Source of the DNA: Stichopus chloronotus
Lineage: Eukaryota > Echinodermata > Holothuroidea > Aspidochirotida > Stichopodidae
Assembly: GCA_021234535.1 (NCBI GenBank)
Contig: SFZH01000008.1
Coordinates: 19,073,358 to 19,137,357 of the forward strand
Direction of reading: 5' to 3'
DNA length: 64,000 nucleotides
Both the position numbers and the translations under genes were made by a program. The stretch's first letter is position 1, and the number at the start of each line of letters is the position of its first letter. The notes beneath the pieces are model-generated. The model was not told where the DNA came from. It searched no databases and saw nothing but the letters and a program-made list of their open reading frames with translations. This document shows, in pieces, positions 49,501 through 62,824 of this stretch.

Positions 49501-50580
49501 TATATGTAGCAGACTAAAGCAAACTAAAGCCACACCAAAACTGCATCTCTGACTTTTAAAGTAGAGTAAAAACAGCCACTACAAAGGTTTTAATTTTAAA
49601 AGCTACCAGCAAACAAAAAGATGGATGTGGGTGTTTTCAGTGTCTTTTCATTTTCAGGATTAGAAACGAGGAATAATAAATTGTCACAAAAGTCATTACC
49701 CTGTTGCTTTAATTAGCCTTGACAATCTTGCATATAATGTTGTACAGTCTGTGGTGTTTGAATCAACTGTCATATAACAATATCCTGCTCTGTTCCACAA
49801 CTTTCAAATCCAGTGTTTTAGAAGAATTTTGAAAATGAGAACTGTTGAAACCTATTACCCACGGTCTATTGATTTTAAATGGCAAGAAGACAAAAAAAAA
49901 ACATGCACAACACCAATAATAATGATGAAATTTTACTGAAATTGAAAATATTTCAGTGACAAAGTTCCTTGACAAAAGAGTGACAAAAGTTCCTTGAATG
50001 CTTCTAGCATGGATTTCAAAGCCACTCTTCCCAGCCCAGATCAACTTTTATACAGAAAACATGTCATCCATGCAAATTATTTCTTAAATCAAGATAACAG
50101 TGAAGTTCTACAGGTTGAATTAAAATGATGAGCATTGTACAACTTCCATGCCTTTGTCACCTCTGTATTATAACATGCAAAAAACAAATGGGAACAGCCA
50201 TTATGTACGAGTCATGCCCTCTTTAACATTTTCACACTTTTAAAAAAACCCTTTAGAATCATTCCTTAGATCCCTACCTCCCTTTCCTCCTTCCCCTCCC
50301 CTTACCTTTCCCACCAAATTGTCTATTTCACCAAAGTACCCTGCTGATGACTTGAAGGGTTTCTAAACAAATTGCTTTACTTCAATAGAAAAAGCATCTT
50401 GTGGAAAAACTTTCCAAATTCAGAGCGCAATCAACTCTATGAAAATAGACAATTTACATGATTTGTATTTGTACATTTACGGAGAAAACTTACTCCAACA
50501 GTTGCTCACCTAAAAAGAATGAAGAAAAACCCCTCATCAAAAACTTTGTGATTAGATTGCTGAGTTCTTGGTCATTACCA
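43591..50580. other. Intergenic sequence, no gene recognised
   Basis: Open frames here are short, lack family motifs and overlap on both strands. G-run and A-run simple repeats occur at 44286, 45706 and 44195. Part may belong to long 3' UTRs of either convergent gene. Confidence 0.5.
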
Positions 50581-50589
50581 GACGTTTTA

Positions 50590-51035
50590 ATACTCTTAAC
50601 ATCACATGACATATTGTGTGTATCACATGACACATTGTGTGCATCATATAATGTACTGTGTGTATCACATGACGTGTGTATCACATGACGTGTGCATCAC
50701 ATAACATTGTGCACATCACATCACATGACATATTATATGCATCACATGACATTGTAGACATTACATGACATGTATGTCACAAGACATACTATGTACATCA
50801 CATGACATTTTGTGTACATCACATGACATGCCACATTGTGTGCATCACATGACATTGCATACATAACATGTAAATCACAAGACATACCGTGTACATCACA
50901 TGACATGTTGTATACATCACATGAAATACCGTGTGCATCACACGACACATGGTGCACATCACATGACAGATGTCATGTGCACATCACATGACAGATGTCA
51001 TGTGCACATCACATGTCACAATGTAAGTCAGGTGA
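50590..51035. repeat. CACATGAC-rich minisatellite
   Basis: Dozens of ATCACATGACAT-like units with variable spacers (TGTGTGC, TGTACATC). The 3' end has two copies of CACATGACAGATGTCATGTG, an 8-bp inverted repeat around AGAT. Most units carry the CACATG E-box within TCACATGAC. Confidence 0.9.
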
Positions 51036-52174
51036 CAGATTGCATAAACCAGAGCACACACACTGTACGGCAGCACACAACTTTATCAATAAATTAGGGT
51101 ATATACTTAATGTAAGCCAACCTCAAACTGACTAAAATAGACACCTGGTAATCCTATTCCGTCCACACCAGTCTATTTAATCTCCTTCTGATGTCTGTTC
51201 ACCTGAGTTTGAGGTTGGAGTAAATTAAGTATACATCATAAATTAAGTAATGTCCAGCCAAAGAAAAGAAACAGAAATTTAGAAGTGATTGCTCTGACCT
51301 CTCTACGTGGAATGGGATGGACGTTTCTCATGATCTCAGTCTGATGAAGGGATGTATAAATCCAACTAAATATTTCAGAATAATGATACACAATTGGATT
51401 AAGATATGAAAACAAACTGGCAAAATGAATGTTGGCATAAATCAACTGAAGAAGGATTCCTTTAACTGCAAGGGAGTCTCAAACTGGGTCTTCCATGTGA
51501 TCTGCATAGACCGCAGAAACTGCAGCACTGGTGAGAAATATTCACATTTCATGAAAGACTGCAACAAAGCTCTTGCTTTATAAACCCTGACAATTAATTT
51601 AAAGGTACCTACGATGATGAAAGCAGTGGTACACCTAACATTGCACAAATTTCTATGCATGGACAGTAAATGTAAGTATACCACACCCTCTCCCCACATA
51701 CCCTCCCTCCTGTAAAGCTAGTACACTTACAGCAGATGCTTGAAATGCTTCACTATTGTAGGGAAATGTGGGTTCTATTGGTGTGTGTTGATCAGATCTT
51801 TCAAAACACATGAAGAAAATATTTGTTAGTCTTTCCATTTGACAGCATTCTTCAGTGCTTTAGATTCTCACAAATTACCTCAAAAGTTTAAATATCCTAT
51901 GAGTACTCCTTCCCACAAAACCACACATTCCTCATTTCCCCCACCCCCTCACTTCCCTTCCAGACATTATTAATTAATAGATCCTGTACTTTCATAGAGG
52001 ATATATTTGCTCCTCTCACAGCGAAACTTGCAAATGTGCAAATAAGAAAAAAAAAAATTCAAGACTTACTCAAGTCCTTTGCGATATGAACATATCCATT
52101 AAGTGTTTCTCAACTGCATTGGGATGTTTATAGCTACAGCTTCCACCTGACATGGCGGGTGCTTCACTATTGCA

Positions 52175-52453
52175 CTAGTTTGATTTATTGTCATCTAACA
52201 TGATGGCGTTATCCATCCTGATCTCCATGCCACCCTTCACCTGCCAGGTCGATGTGACCTCGCCGTTTCCGTTCTCGTCGTCCAGGGTATCCTGCAGGGG
52301 GTCGGATTTCAACGCCAATTCCACGTGGATACAGTCGGTGTACAGGGGCATCGCTATGTTTGGTACCTGAGGGTTCACCACCTTCTCTGGATTGCTTTGT
52401 TTCTTCTCCGTCAAGGCACGAGATTGGTGAGTGTGGACGACAAACGCGACTCC
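52175..52453 (-). CDS. C7orf25-like exon 8: end of the DUF1308 domain and longer C-terminus
   Basis: The exon begins GVAFVVHTHQSRALTEKK, matching the last conserved motif of the family (FxVFIHQPRALTE). It continues about 75 residues to a TAA at 52175-52177, longer than the vertebrate tail. The extension includes an acidic DDENGNGE run and could add a small beta-rich segment (TSTWQVKGGMEIRMDNAIML). Confidence 0.9.
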   Translation of the reverse strand, partial: GVAFVVHTHQSRALTEKKQSNPEKVVNPQVPNIAMPLYTDCIHVELALKSDPLQDTLDDENGNGEVTSTWQVKGGMEIRMDNAIMLDDNKSN

Positions 52454-55400
52454 CTGCAGGACGAGAATGTGACAAGACTGGAAACGTTTACAAGTCGCAC
52501 AGTTTCATCATCACCATCTGAACTGACGTGAAACACTCTTTAATGAGAGTAATAGTCAAGGCATTGCTCCAACGTATATGAGCCAATGTGAGTGCTTCAC
52601 ACACACAGCCCATGCTATTCACATTATCAGGGTTAGAACCACTTTCTAGGGAATCAATTTGCATGACTTGTCCCTGACTTTAACAGCCATAAAAATTAAG
52701 AATTTCTGTGACCTTCCTCCTGAAGTCTTAGATAATCTTTCCAGCTTTAATTGCAAAAGTCAAAGAAATATGAGGTGAAGAGAACAATAAATTTTGATAT
52801 TACCATTGAGAATACATTTTAATTGTACAAGTGAGAGAGGATCTATGTAACTTTCTAAGAATTTCCAGGACTTTTCCAGGACTTCACAAAATGTTTCTGG
52901 ATTTCAAAACATTTCCAGGCTTTGAAATAATTTTCATGACCCTTCCAGGTTTTCCATGACTGTGGGAGTCCTGCACTATGCCAGGACACAGATAGGCCAA
53001 ACATCCTTAACTTCATCTGAAACAACCATAACTTGACAAATGGTGACCACAGTTTCAGATTTAAACCAAGGCGTAACTTGGAATATCAGTTTTGAAAATA
53101 GCGGACACACACAGGGGACATTAGCTCTGGATATGCTTGGAAGAAAGAAAAAAATATCAACTTGCTCACCTTCCTTCTTGCAGCTTTGATGAAACTGACA
53201 TTGCCTGTGGTTGTTATGGCCCCCAATGCATCTCCAGTTCCAAATGTTACCTAGCAGAAACCAACAATTTTTTATTCTTACTGAAGTCATCAAATAATGA
53301 TATTACCAAGGTTGAAAAAAAAAAAGATTTATGCATGTCAAAGAATTAATTTCCTTCCCTGCTCAAAAAAAAAAATTCATTGACATGTTTATCAACAAAT
53401 TCATCAACATGATCTGAAGTCCCAGCTCAGATTGCCTGTAGTGAGCCTTGTCAAAACCAGACTTCCTGTTGTTCATTTTCTAGTGCTAATCGATAAAAGC
53501 AGAGGCATCCCTCACATACTAGCTTATACTCCCTGCAGATACTAGCTTTCAAGTTCAGCACAACAATCTACATCGAGCTTTGCCATGTTATACAGAACAA
53601 CTCAGAACACACCTATTTTTAGCGACCATGTTTCCGGTTTTATGCTTCAAAAGTGGCACATTGAAATATTACAACTTTTAAGTTCCAGCCATCTACAGCA
53701 AGATCACTTTAGACAGATACACAAAGGATTGCCAAACAATTTGACCTCAGAGTTTCTTTAAAAGGAAACTGACACTGCTGTTGGAGATCTGACAAAGAGC
53801 TTCTTCACACACTGACTTCAGTTTTGACACATAAACAAACACCCTTGTTTCTGAAAAGTCACTGATTATGAACGTTGAAGTTATTATCGATGGCTTTACC
53901 TTTGAATTTCTTTTTATTCTGTTGCTTTCTGTCAAGGTCTCTGATCGCTTTGACAGCTGGTCTTCCACCACCCTCACTCTCTGCAGTAACCTTTTGGCTC
54001 TAGCCAGTTCGTTGGGACCGGCGATCGTTGCCAGGATGTTCTTGAAGTCTTTCAATGCCGTCTTGCAAACAATCAAATCTTTACCTGCATTCAAAAGAAG
54101 TTAGATGCTATCACTTTAGAGCAGATGGAAAAAAAAGAAACTTTTGGGTGACACCTTGATTATGAGTGGAGACAATTTCAAACAACTGCTTATGAAGGTA
54201 CTGTAAACTTTCTGCAAAGCTCAAAGAGAACTTTAACCTTCATGAAACTGCTTTAAGCGGCCTCTTTCATGAAAAGCAACAAAATACTGTAAAAGCTGAA
54301 TACATCACACAGGTAAAAATTTAGAACTTTTCTTCTGACAAAGCAGAAAGTAAAGAAACAAGCCATCAACATCCATTGCTGAATAGTTCATAGGACAAGG
54401 TTTGACTATTTAAGATATTGCTTACAAGCTAAGGTGTCACATAAACATACACACACACACACCTGCACAGACACAATATCAACTTCACTGAAGAAGCTAC
54501 TCGCCTCCCTGTAATGAAACACAAACTAAAACATAAAAGTCACAGAAGTTACAAAATCTGAACTGTCAGAAAGTGTTTCAAGAGGAGTGGTAATTATGAC
54601 ATCCAATCTTACAAAACTTTTTTGCAGTTTCATCTTCCAAATTGGGTTTAAGCATATCTCCTTTACAGATTTGTGGAAAAGGCGATCTGCCAATGAAAAA
54701 TTCTGTCAGAAAGTGCCCTATTAGAGGACAAAATGAAATGTTATTTTTATTTTTTCTTAATGTTGTAATGTAAGCTTATATTCATGAGTAAGCGTTTTAT
54801 GTCTCTTCCTAGCTTTAATGAGGAATGTTGTTTTGGTCAAAGGTTATCTATGTTTGCCTAAACTCTGCTAGTGAACATTGATGAGGCTTTGACCAAACAA
54901 AATTCCTTATTCAAGCTAGGGAAAGACATAAAACACATGCTCATGAGTTTCAAAAGTGTTACACACTTGCAGAACCATACAAAAAAGCAAACTAAAACAA
55001 AAAGGTTCTTCAAAAGCATTTTTAAAAGCACAAACATTTGATATCTTTGTATACTGTTATCGCTAACTTCTTAGACTTTCGCTGTTTAAATTGTATTATG
55101 TTTCACCACCTGATGAGGAAGATCTTCAAAAACGTTTGTGTTATGAAACATGCTTTTCAAGAACCTTTTCGTTTCAGTTTGTTCGTTTGTATGGTTCTAC
55201 ATACTCATGACTATTATCTATGGGATGTCAACATGAGAAAAATTAAAAACAATTACGATTTTGGTCATGTTGGCGGGTCACTTTTTACTAAAAATGTGTT
55301 AAGGAGATGTACTTGATTTAGAGGATGGACATAGTGCAAAAAGTTATGCATCACAACTAATTACCCTCATTTAAGAAGATGTTTAACAGTGATTGCAAAC

Positions 55401-58400
55401 ACATACTTAAAATACTGTTTCTAATTGTAAGAGGCACTGCAGACTGCAGATGAAGGTGATCCAATGGTGTTGGTGACAACATGTGAAATGATTGAATTGT
55501 GGTGGATAGGTGCAACAAAGCAGATATTCTTGGTTTACCTTTAAGAAATTCTTCCATCGGTGCCAAGAACGGTGTTTTCCTCTCCTGTTGGGCGAGGTCT
55601 TCGATGTACGACTCCTTGAAGGTGAAAGTGCACCCACCGTGGCTGAGCTCGGAGACCAAGGCTATCAACGTCGTCACGTCCAAGTTGACCAGGGGTTTGA
55701 TGGAATTATCATCCTCTGTTGTTGAAAGCTGGAACATGAAATGAGAGCAAAGACAGAAGAAATGTAAATATGTCAAGGAACGTAAGAAATTATTCAAATA
55801 CAAAGTATATTTCCAACAGGTTTTAAGGTGCTATGAAAAGTGTACAATTTACTGCTTGCCTGCTGCCAAGATATGACAAGTTAATATGTCAATTGGTTTT
55901 CAGTTTAAGTGCAAATGATGGCACTGAATGTTACACGCGCAAGTTTTTAGTCGCAGACTTTTGCCATCTGCTCAAAAAGTTCCATCTCAGCCATTATTCA
56001 TATAAAAGCATTTCATTAATGATCAGGACAAAAAGGGTCACTGAGAAATGACAAAGAAGTTTCAGTCTGGCTTTTGGACTTATGGACTTATACAAATTAC
56101 AAGTTGTAGTCTAACATGACGTGAAGTTCTGTACTTGAGATACTTTTGTTAAGTACATTAACACATACTTGAGACTGTAAGAATACTTGCAACAATGATA
56201 ACCTTAACACTATGTGAAAAGACTTGAGAATATGACTACACAAAGGGACAATAAGGCTACTTGAAGAGACACTGCAGCCAGGGGAATACACTTGCACCAT
56301 CACAATTGACTTTTCAACAAAAAAAACGCTGAGAATATAAGCATTGAGGTCAGGGTATGAGTGTTTCCACGCAGGCTGCGAAACTTTGACATGCACAAAA
56401 TGACCAAATTCTTATTGACAAGTTGCCTAATCAATCCCGGTTTCCCTGCTTTAGCCTCCTTCATATTGTTGGACATTCTAATTAGACAGAAGTATCCATA
56501 CAAGTAAACACAACAAAAAGTCGAAATTAAAGTTGTAAGCCAACTGTGTCCAAAAAGGCAGTGAAAAGGTATTCAGGGAGAGTGTTGCACCCTTTATGGT
56601 TTTTTTCTTGATTAACTTTGGTGGTCAAATAATGCAACCTACTATATTCAAAATCAGATGATGGAGGGTCACTGAGACCAACCCTTCCTTTGAAAAATCT
56701 CCCCTCCCCCCCCCCCGGAAAAAAAAGGAACTTGATATTCCTGGATATTCCATCTTGTCTCCAGCACAAATATGCTCAAACAGTTCTTGTATTCTCCTAA
56801 AAGTGAGCATTTTCACAATGATCTCAAAATGGTGGAAACACCATCTCACCTCTTCTTCACAATCTGACTCGAAATGGAAAACGGGTAATTCCGGTTTCCC
56901 GGTTTTAGCCTCCTCCACATCGTTGAAGATGTGCCCGTGGACAGTAACTCCTAACTCTGACAGTTCATCTAAAATCGGGAAAAATGAGTCATTTATTGGT
57001 AAACTTAAGGGGTGAAAGATAACAGGGCAGAGACTTAAGAAGCCCCTCAAAAATACCTAATAATAATTGAAGTAATGTATTATGGAATGCTGTTGGAGGA
57101 TGTACATGGTTACAAAAGCAAACCTGGGTATCATAATCACATAGCCAGTGCTACAGTGAATGATGTGAAAGGATGGATATAGTTTTGAAGCAACACCAAA
57201 TGGTGTTATCAAATGTATCAAAGTGAATGATGCAGAAGACTTCACAAGTCAATACTGTCGTAACAATGTGAAATTTTTGCAATCGATACTTGAGACAACA
57301 TTCCTTCCATTTCCAACACAATACTGAGATATCATTGGGATAAACTGGAACCAAAGTCCATGTGAACAAATACTTGTGAAAGCAGGGACTCTGTACAGTT
57401 GTACGGCCAGAGTGTACAAGTGTACAGCCAAACCTTCTGACATGATGCTTCATGGCTGTCATGTTAATCAAACTACTTAGTCAAAGCTTTATGCAACCAT
57501 AAACACCTAATTTCTTGTTGCCATGTACAGTGGTTAAGGAAGTACATCATCCAAATTTGTCTGTGGGAACATTATTATAAGAGTAGACACGATATACCTT
57601 CAGTCATTTCTCAAATGACATCGGGATTAAAGTCTGATCGATATCATTTGCCAATGTCGGAATGTCAAAACAACACTCCAAACCAAGATTATGTTGTGCT
57701 AAGTGTTACAGAACAAGAGCAACATAAATGTAGCAGAGCAGCACAGCAAGGTTGCCTGGCAATGTCATACACCATTAATTTCTTCCACTAGTACCAAAGT
57801 CAAAGGAAGGTAGTTTACATAAACTAAACAAATCAATATACTTTAATGATTGCACAGGCAACTTGATCAAACCTTTGGGAAAGATGATTATGAAACAAAC
57901 CAAACTGTACTTTAACCCCTGCAAAATCAAGACCGTTGGGCCAACTGGATGGAAAGACATGGGTTGGAAGAAAATGCAATGAATCATAAAGTTAAAGACT
58001 TAATAATAATATAATTTTAATTATACTATAATTTGATAATTTATTATCAAATGTACAGACTAATAAACTTGTATGCTTTTGTAGATTCAAAAACTTTAGC
58101 TTATGTTTGGTTTTCGATTGCCGGCAAGGCATTTTACGTGGGTCAACAATGTACTAACAAGAAAGTTTGAACAAAAGCAAACAACCATCTTACCAACAAT
58201 GTCTTGAGTGACTCCATTGTAAAACACAACGTGGACTTTCGGAGGCGTGTACTCGACTCTGTTCTGTTGACTGGCAAGCTGATAAAACTGGACTTGTTGG
58301 ACGATGTCATGATCACCATAGTCCCCCCCGTCTGTTGGATTAAAATGAATACAATTCAAATACATTACAGATTGTTTACACTTATGAAGAGCCCTGGAGA

Positions 58401-59814
58401 GATCACACAACTTTTACAGAGTAAAACAGACAGTGATAAAAGAACAGAGGAGCAAAGCTGACTTAAATATAAGGAAAGAAAAAACAAGTAAGAAGTAGAT
58501 GTCTGACATTTTAACACTAAAACCACAAGAGAGAACTTACAGAATACATCAAGGGAAAATATGACAAAATCTGAAAGAAGGCTGACATGCCTAATGCAAG
58601 TTGCTTACATTGAGGGATGAAATTACACAAATGGCATACAACTTCAAGAACAAACAGAACCACAAATGTAGTCCAGAACTGATCAACACTCAGTCCAAAA
58701 GATGGTGTAACTTTTGCTACCACTTTACAGCTAGTACTTATCAAAATTCCACAACAAAAGAAAAAGACCCAAAAAAGGTTTTCTCACCAAGCCAGGTTCT
58801 GTGCAGAGCTTCAGCTTTTCTGGCTGTTACTTTAACCCATACTTTGCCATGCTGCCCAATGACATCTACCACAATGTTGATCTTATCTTGGTCTTGTGTC
58901 AGAAACTTCAGTGGGCTCATAACACTCGTCACATGGCCAATGTGTTCAGCTGTGTAGGTTAGTGCTTCCAGGTGGGTTAGATTTGTGCTGCGAAGGGAAT
59001 TCTCTTTCACAGGAGTATCTTTGGAAAGAAGCTGTGGTAAAACGACAGAAACAGTGGCAAAAGTGTCATTATGAATGAAATCATGCAAGCAACTAGTTCT
59101 CCAACTAGATACATAGCCACTTGAGATGTTCCTTGACTAGAGGTCTCCAAGTGTCAAATGATACCGAAGAAAATATGCTTTAAACCTGCAGATGATGAAA
59201 AATACTCCAAGGAAAGTGGAAAGGCCTAAGGATGATTGAGGAAGGAAATACAAAACACAGAAAAGATAAAATACAAGAAGGGTGAGAAGATGAGACAAGA
59301 GGTAGGATGTAACATCCTACTCCTATAGATCTGTTTGCTTTGATTTCAAACAAGACGAGAGTTCTAACAACGTCATTATTCCACCTTTTATGATTCCTTT
59401 CTTTCTCTACAGCCTACATGTCTCTTTGGAATCTTGAAATCCCTGTCAACCTCACATCCCGAATTTTTGAACCTTCCAGGAAATTCAGTCTCAGACTTGA
59501 TATACTTGCAAATGCCAACAGTCACACAGGAAGACAAATGTGCCCTCCATCCTGATCTCACGTTTGTCAAAGTTTCTGCAGTTTGTTCTCTTCTTTTTAT
59601 TTTTTTGTGACCTTTTTTTTTTTGGAAATCCAGTGCTAGTACTCACACTTGTAACAAAGCTCTTCTCTGCTTCTATTTTACTGATTAATCTGCTGTAACC
59701 TCCTTCTTCATAATCCAGCTGCTCTTTCAGATTCTCTGCTCTTCCCAGCAGCTCATCTGCTTTCTTCAGAAGCTCGTTTACCCTTTCTGCCTTCTCCTCC
59801 TCTGATAACTCCAT
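52175..59814 (-). CDS. UPF0415/DUF1308 family protein (C7orf25-like), 8 exons, complete
   Basis: Exons in transcript order: 59814-59647, 59031-58788, 58331-58194, 56968-56850, 55728-55539, 54084-53900, 53250-53170, 52453-52175. All junctions are GT/AG with matching phases, with no frame break, giving 467 residues (human C7orf25 about 421). Landmarks shared with that family are an N-terminal helical region, STNLTHL, VVDVIGQHGKVWVKVTARKA, VNLDVTTLIALVSELSHGG, QQERKTPFL and TFGTGDALGAIT. The biochemical role of the family is not one I can state. The gene faces ARMC9 tail to tail. The acidic mid-region (exon 4) and a longer C-terminus vary most. Confidence 0.93.
52855..52975. repeat. Dispersed repeat fragment (TTTCCAGGACTT family)
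   Basis: Repeated TTTCCAGGACTT, TTTCCAGGCTTTG and CCTTCCAGGTTTTCCATGAC units ending ACTGTGGGAGTCC. It is the complement of the family seen at 20815-20885, and lies in the last intron of the C7orf25-like gene. Confidence 0.6.
56425..56495 (-). pseudogene. Decayed partial copy of C7orf25-like exon 4
   Basis: On the minus strand the segment reads SNNMKEAKAGKPGL, paralleling FNDVEEAKTGKPEL in the true exon (56968-56850). The plus-strand CCCGGTTTCCCTGCTTTAGC parallels TCCGGTTTCCCGGTTTTAGC at 56890. It lacks proper splice sites and lies about 450 bp downstream in transcript terms. Confidence 0.7.
59647..59814 (-). CDS. C7orf25-like exon 1: start codon and N-terminal helix
   Basis: The exon reads MELSEEEKAERVNELLKKAD and continues as a charged helix to KSFVTS, then a gtgagt donor. 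It matches the family's N-terminal helical segment (RxxELLxRAExL). The 56 codons join exon 2 in phase 0. The ATG at 59814 is the only in-frame start that gives the family's usual N-terminal length. Confidence 0.88.
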
Positions 59815-62207
59815 AGTGTCCCACTGGGAGGGGGGGTGAACAACATGAAAGAAGCAAACGATTTGTCATTAACATTCTCTTGTGAGTTCTTTCACACATC
59901 TTTGGATTGGTTACCCTCAAATTTATACTTGTGTTGACTTTCAGGGATTGCTCACTTCATTCACCTGATAACAACTAGATTTCTCAATAGAGATGTACAG
60001 TATGCATCTCTGCTCTCATACCGTATTGGCATACACTGTATCTCGGGAAGACCTACAGTACTTAACAAAATAAGCAGCTCAGGCCAAGGAAGTGAGCGAA
60101 ATTTCATGGCATCACAGTCGATAGTAGATGGAAGGCTAATTGTACAGGTACTGTACTGTATGCTTTCCCTCTACATGATGTAAATAAAACCCACTGTGTC
60201 ACAGTGAATCCTTATACTTATCCTTCAAAAATGACATGATAACTGCATATCCTTGTGGTCTCTTAAAACTTAGGCGTATTTTGATTTGAAGCGCACATCC
60301 TTGTAGCCTTTTCATATACTGTCTCTTTCATTTTTGAACCTCTTTTTTTATTGACTTATTTCAGATTGACTATGTATAATCATAGCCATATTCTATAGCC
60401 TATGTAATGGAGTACTAGACTTACAAATAATCTCACTCAAAAGGGCATACTGTATGCATGCCTACTATCATTACCTGAGTTTCCACTGATGTTCACTTTG
60501 GACTTTGGCAAAAGATTATGGGTCATAAGTTAAGTCGATGGCATCACTATGTAGCGTGATGTTTTCCCGGCATGCCACCGCTTTGGTATAAGTTAAATAG
60601 GTATTCTGCTAACAATAACAAGTATTAGTCCCTATGTTACTGTTAGGCCCTATCTAGCCTGCACTATTTTACACTATAGAAATTACTATGAATCATGATA
60701 AGGAAATGGTACAGCCTAACCTAGCAATGTAACTTTGAATTTGAATTTTATTTGTTTTATCACGAGAATATGTACAAATGTGAAAGGAAGTCCCTCCAAA
60801 AGACACAAGAGGCTTAACAATGTGGAGGACTCCCTGAAAAAGAAAAGAAAACGGAAGAGAAAACGTATAGAAATATTTACAGACTTTTATGTTAATTAGC
60901 GTATATAAAATGACAGTTAGTACCCTGGAACAACTCTTAGATAGTAGACTTTATTATATCTGAAAATATATGATGTATGATAAATAAGAATAATTAATAC
61001 GTTTGAATAATATCTTTAGTCAATCTTCTTTTTCTGAATGAACAGATAATGTTGATTTAATAACATCAGAAATAGAGTTCCATATTTTAATTGTTCTGTT
61101 TTGAACACTAAACATACCAATTGTAGAATTCACGCTGTATCGATGAACGTTCCTTGCGTGTCTAGTGTAGTAGTTATGAATATCTATATTATTAGTTAAA
61201 AAGTTTGAAAATGCGTTTCGAAGTAAGCCATTCTGTGCTTTGTAGGCGAAAATAGCAATATTGACATGGAACAAGTCTTTAAACTTTTACAAGTGAAGAT
61301 CTTTATAGAGGGGGCTTGTGTGATTACGTGGTCCTGCGTTAAAAATATGTCTGATAGCTTTCTTCTGAAGTTGATTAAGATCAGAATCTCTGGTGCCCGA
61401 CCAGATGATAGAGCAATACATGAAATGTGGTAAAATAAGAGTTTGGTATAGTCCTAAGAATATACTTTGGAACAAAATGTTTCAGCTTCGACAGAATTCC
61501 AGCACTTCTAGAAACTTTGTTAATCTAAGATGTGATCCCACCAAGAAAGTTTATTGTCAATAAGCACCCCGAAAAACTTTGTATTATGTGCTTGTTTGAG
61601 AATATGTCCACCCATAGTAATATCATAACTCCCATTTGAATGTTCTGGATCTATTGAAGACAAGACAAGTCATTTTTTCAATATTGATTGACAGCTTATT
61701 TCTCACAAACCATAGATTAAATTTGTCCAGTTCAATTGACACAGCACGATGAAAAGATGTGTTGCAAGAATTGGAATTGACGAAAATATTTGTATCATCA
61801 GCAAACAGGGTTATGTTTGCTGTTTTGGACACATGAGAGATTGCATTGACATATATAATAAACAGTAGAGGTCCTAAATTGATCCTTGAGGGACGCCACA
61901 GAGAATTCATTTTGCACTGGAATTCCTCGAATTAAAAAAAATGTATATTGGTAATGATCTGAAATGTAGCTTTCTATCCAATTCAATGTGGTTCCTCAAA
62001 TTGTATAAATGCTTAGTTTATTGATTAAAATTGTGTGATTGAAGGTGTCCAACGCTTTGGCCTTGGGTAGGTCGAGAAACACACCAATACATGTCTCACT
62101 GTTATCAAGATTAAAATACAAATTGTCGAAAGCATCTGCAAGAGCAAGTTCAGTAGAATGCTCTGGGCGAAACCCATATTGTTCATTACACAATATATTA
62201 CAATTAT

Positions 62208-62824
62208 GGTACTAATTTAGAATCCGTACCAATCGGACAAGGTATCAGATAACTAAAAGAGTTTGCATAGCGTCTATGTTTTATTTTCCTTTTTTTTTTC
62301 TTATGCTAGTTTTTTTTATATCTTTTTTAGATTTCCGAAATCACCGATATTTTGTGCAATGATCAACATGTAGTGACACCTGTGGAAGAAGTGATAGATT
62401 ATTGCTGAAAGAGAAGTATAGATTAGAGAAGGATTCAAACCTAGAATATCACGATTAAAACTGATGCATCATAAGTCTTACGCATAACCCACTACGCTGC
62501 GAGAGCGGTTGTGGTGGTTGAGTGTTCGAAAATGCGTACAATTCACGAACGCATAATCCAACATAGTCATATAACATTACATATATATTCATATACTATA
62601 AATAAGTATCAATCCCCTAACCCTATCCCCTAACCCTATCCCCTAACCCTATCCCCTAACCCTGAATCATGACGCCTAACCCGATCCCCAGCCCTGTTTA
62701 CGTACCGACGCTAGTTAGGCAATCCATCCATCATTCACTATTCAAGGATAGCAGTGGACCGAATCGAACAATCAAATCGAAGCTAGCAAGCACGTTCATA
62801 TGGTACGGATTCTAAAGTTGCGCC
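62208..62824. mobile_element. 617-bp MITE nested in the LINE, exact 8-bp target duplication
   Basis: ACAATTAT flanks it at 62200-62207 and 62825-62832. The 24-bp terminal inverted repeats match at 20 of 24 positions, with a perfect inner 16 bp (TTTAGAATCCGTACCA). Taking out the element plus one duplication makes the RT frame continuous, which fixes the borders. The inside is non-coding and holds four 13-bp CCCCTAACCCTAT units. The 8-bp duplication fits hAT-type transposition. Confidence 0.9.
62614..62665. repeat. 13-bp CCCCTAACCCTAT tandem repeat
   Basis: Four copies (the last ends in GA), inside the MITE, followed by degraded CGCCTAACCCGATCCCC units. It resembles telomeric CCCTAA but the period is 13, not 6. 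Confidence 0.9.

Noticed and set aside
50742..50957. Minus-strand open frame rich in Cys, His and Met
   Set aside because: It is a translation of the CACATGAC minisatellite; the periodic residues come from the repeat.
62614..62665. Interstitial telomere
   Set aside because: The period is 13 bp, only four units are present and they lie inside a defined MITE.
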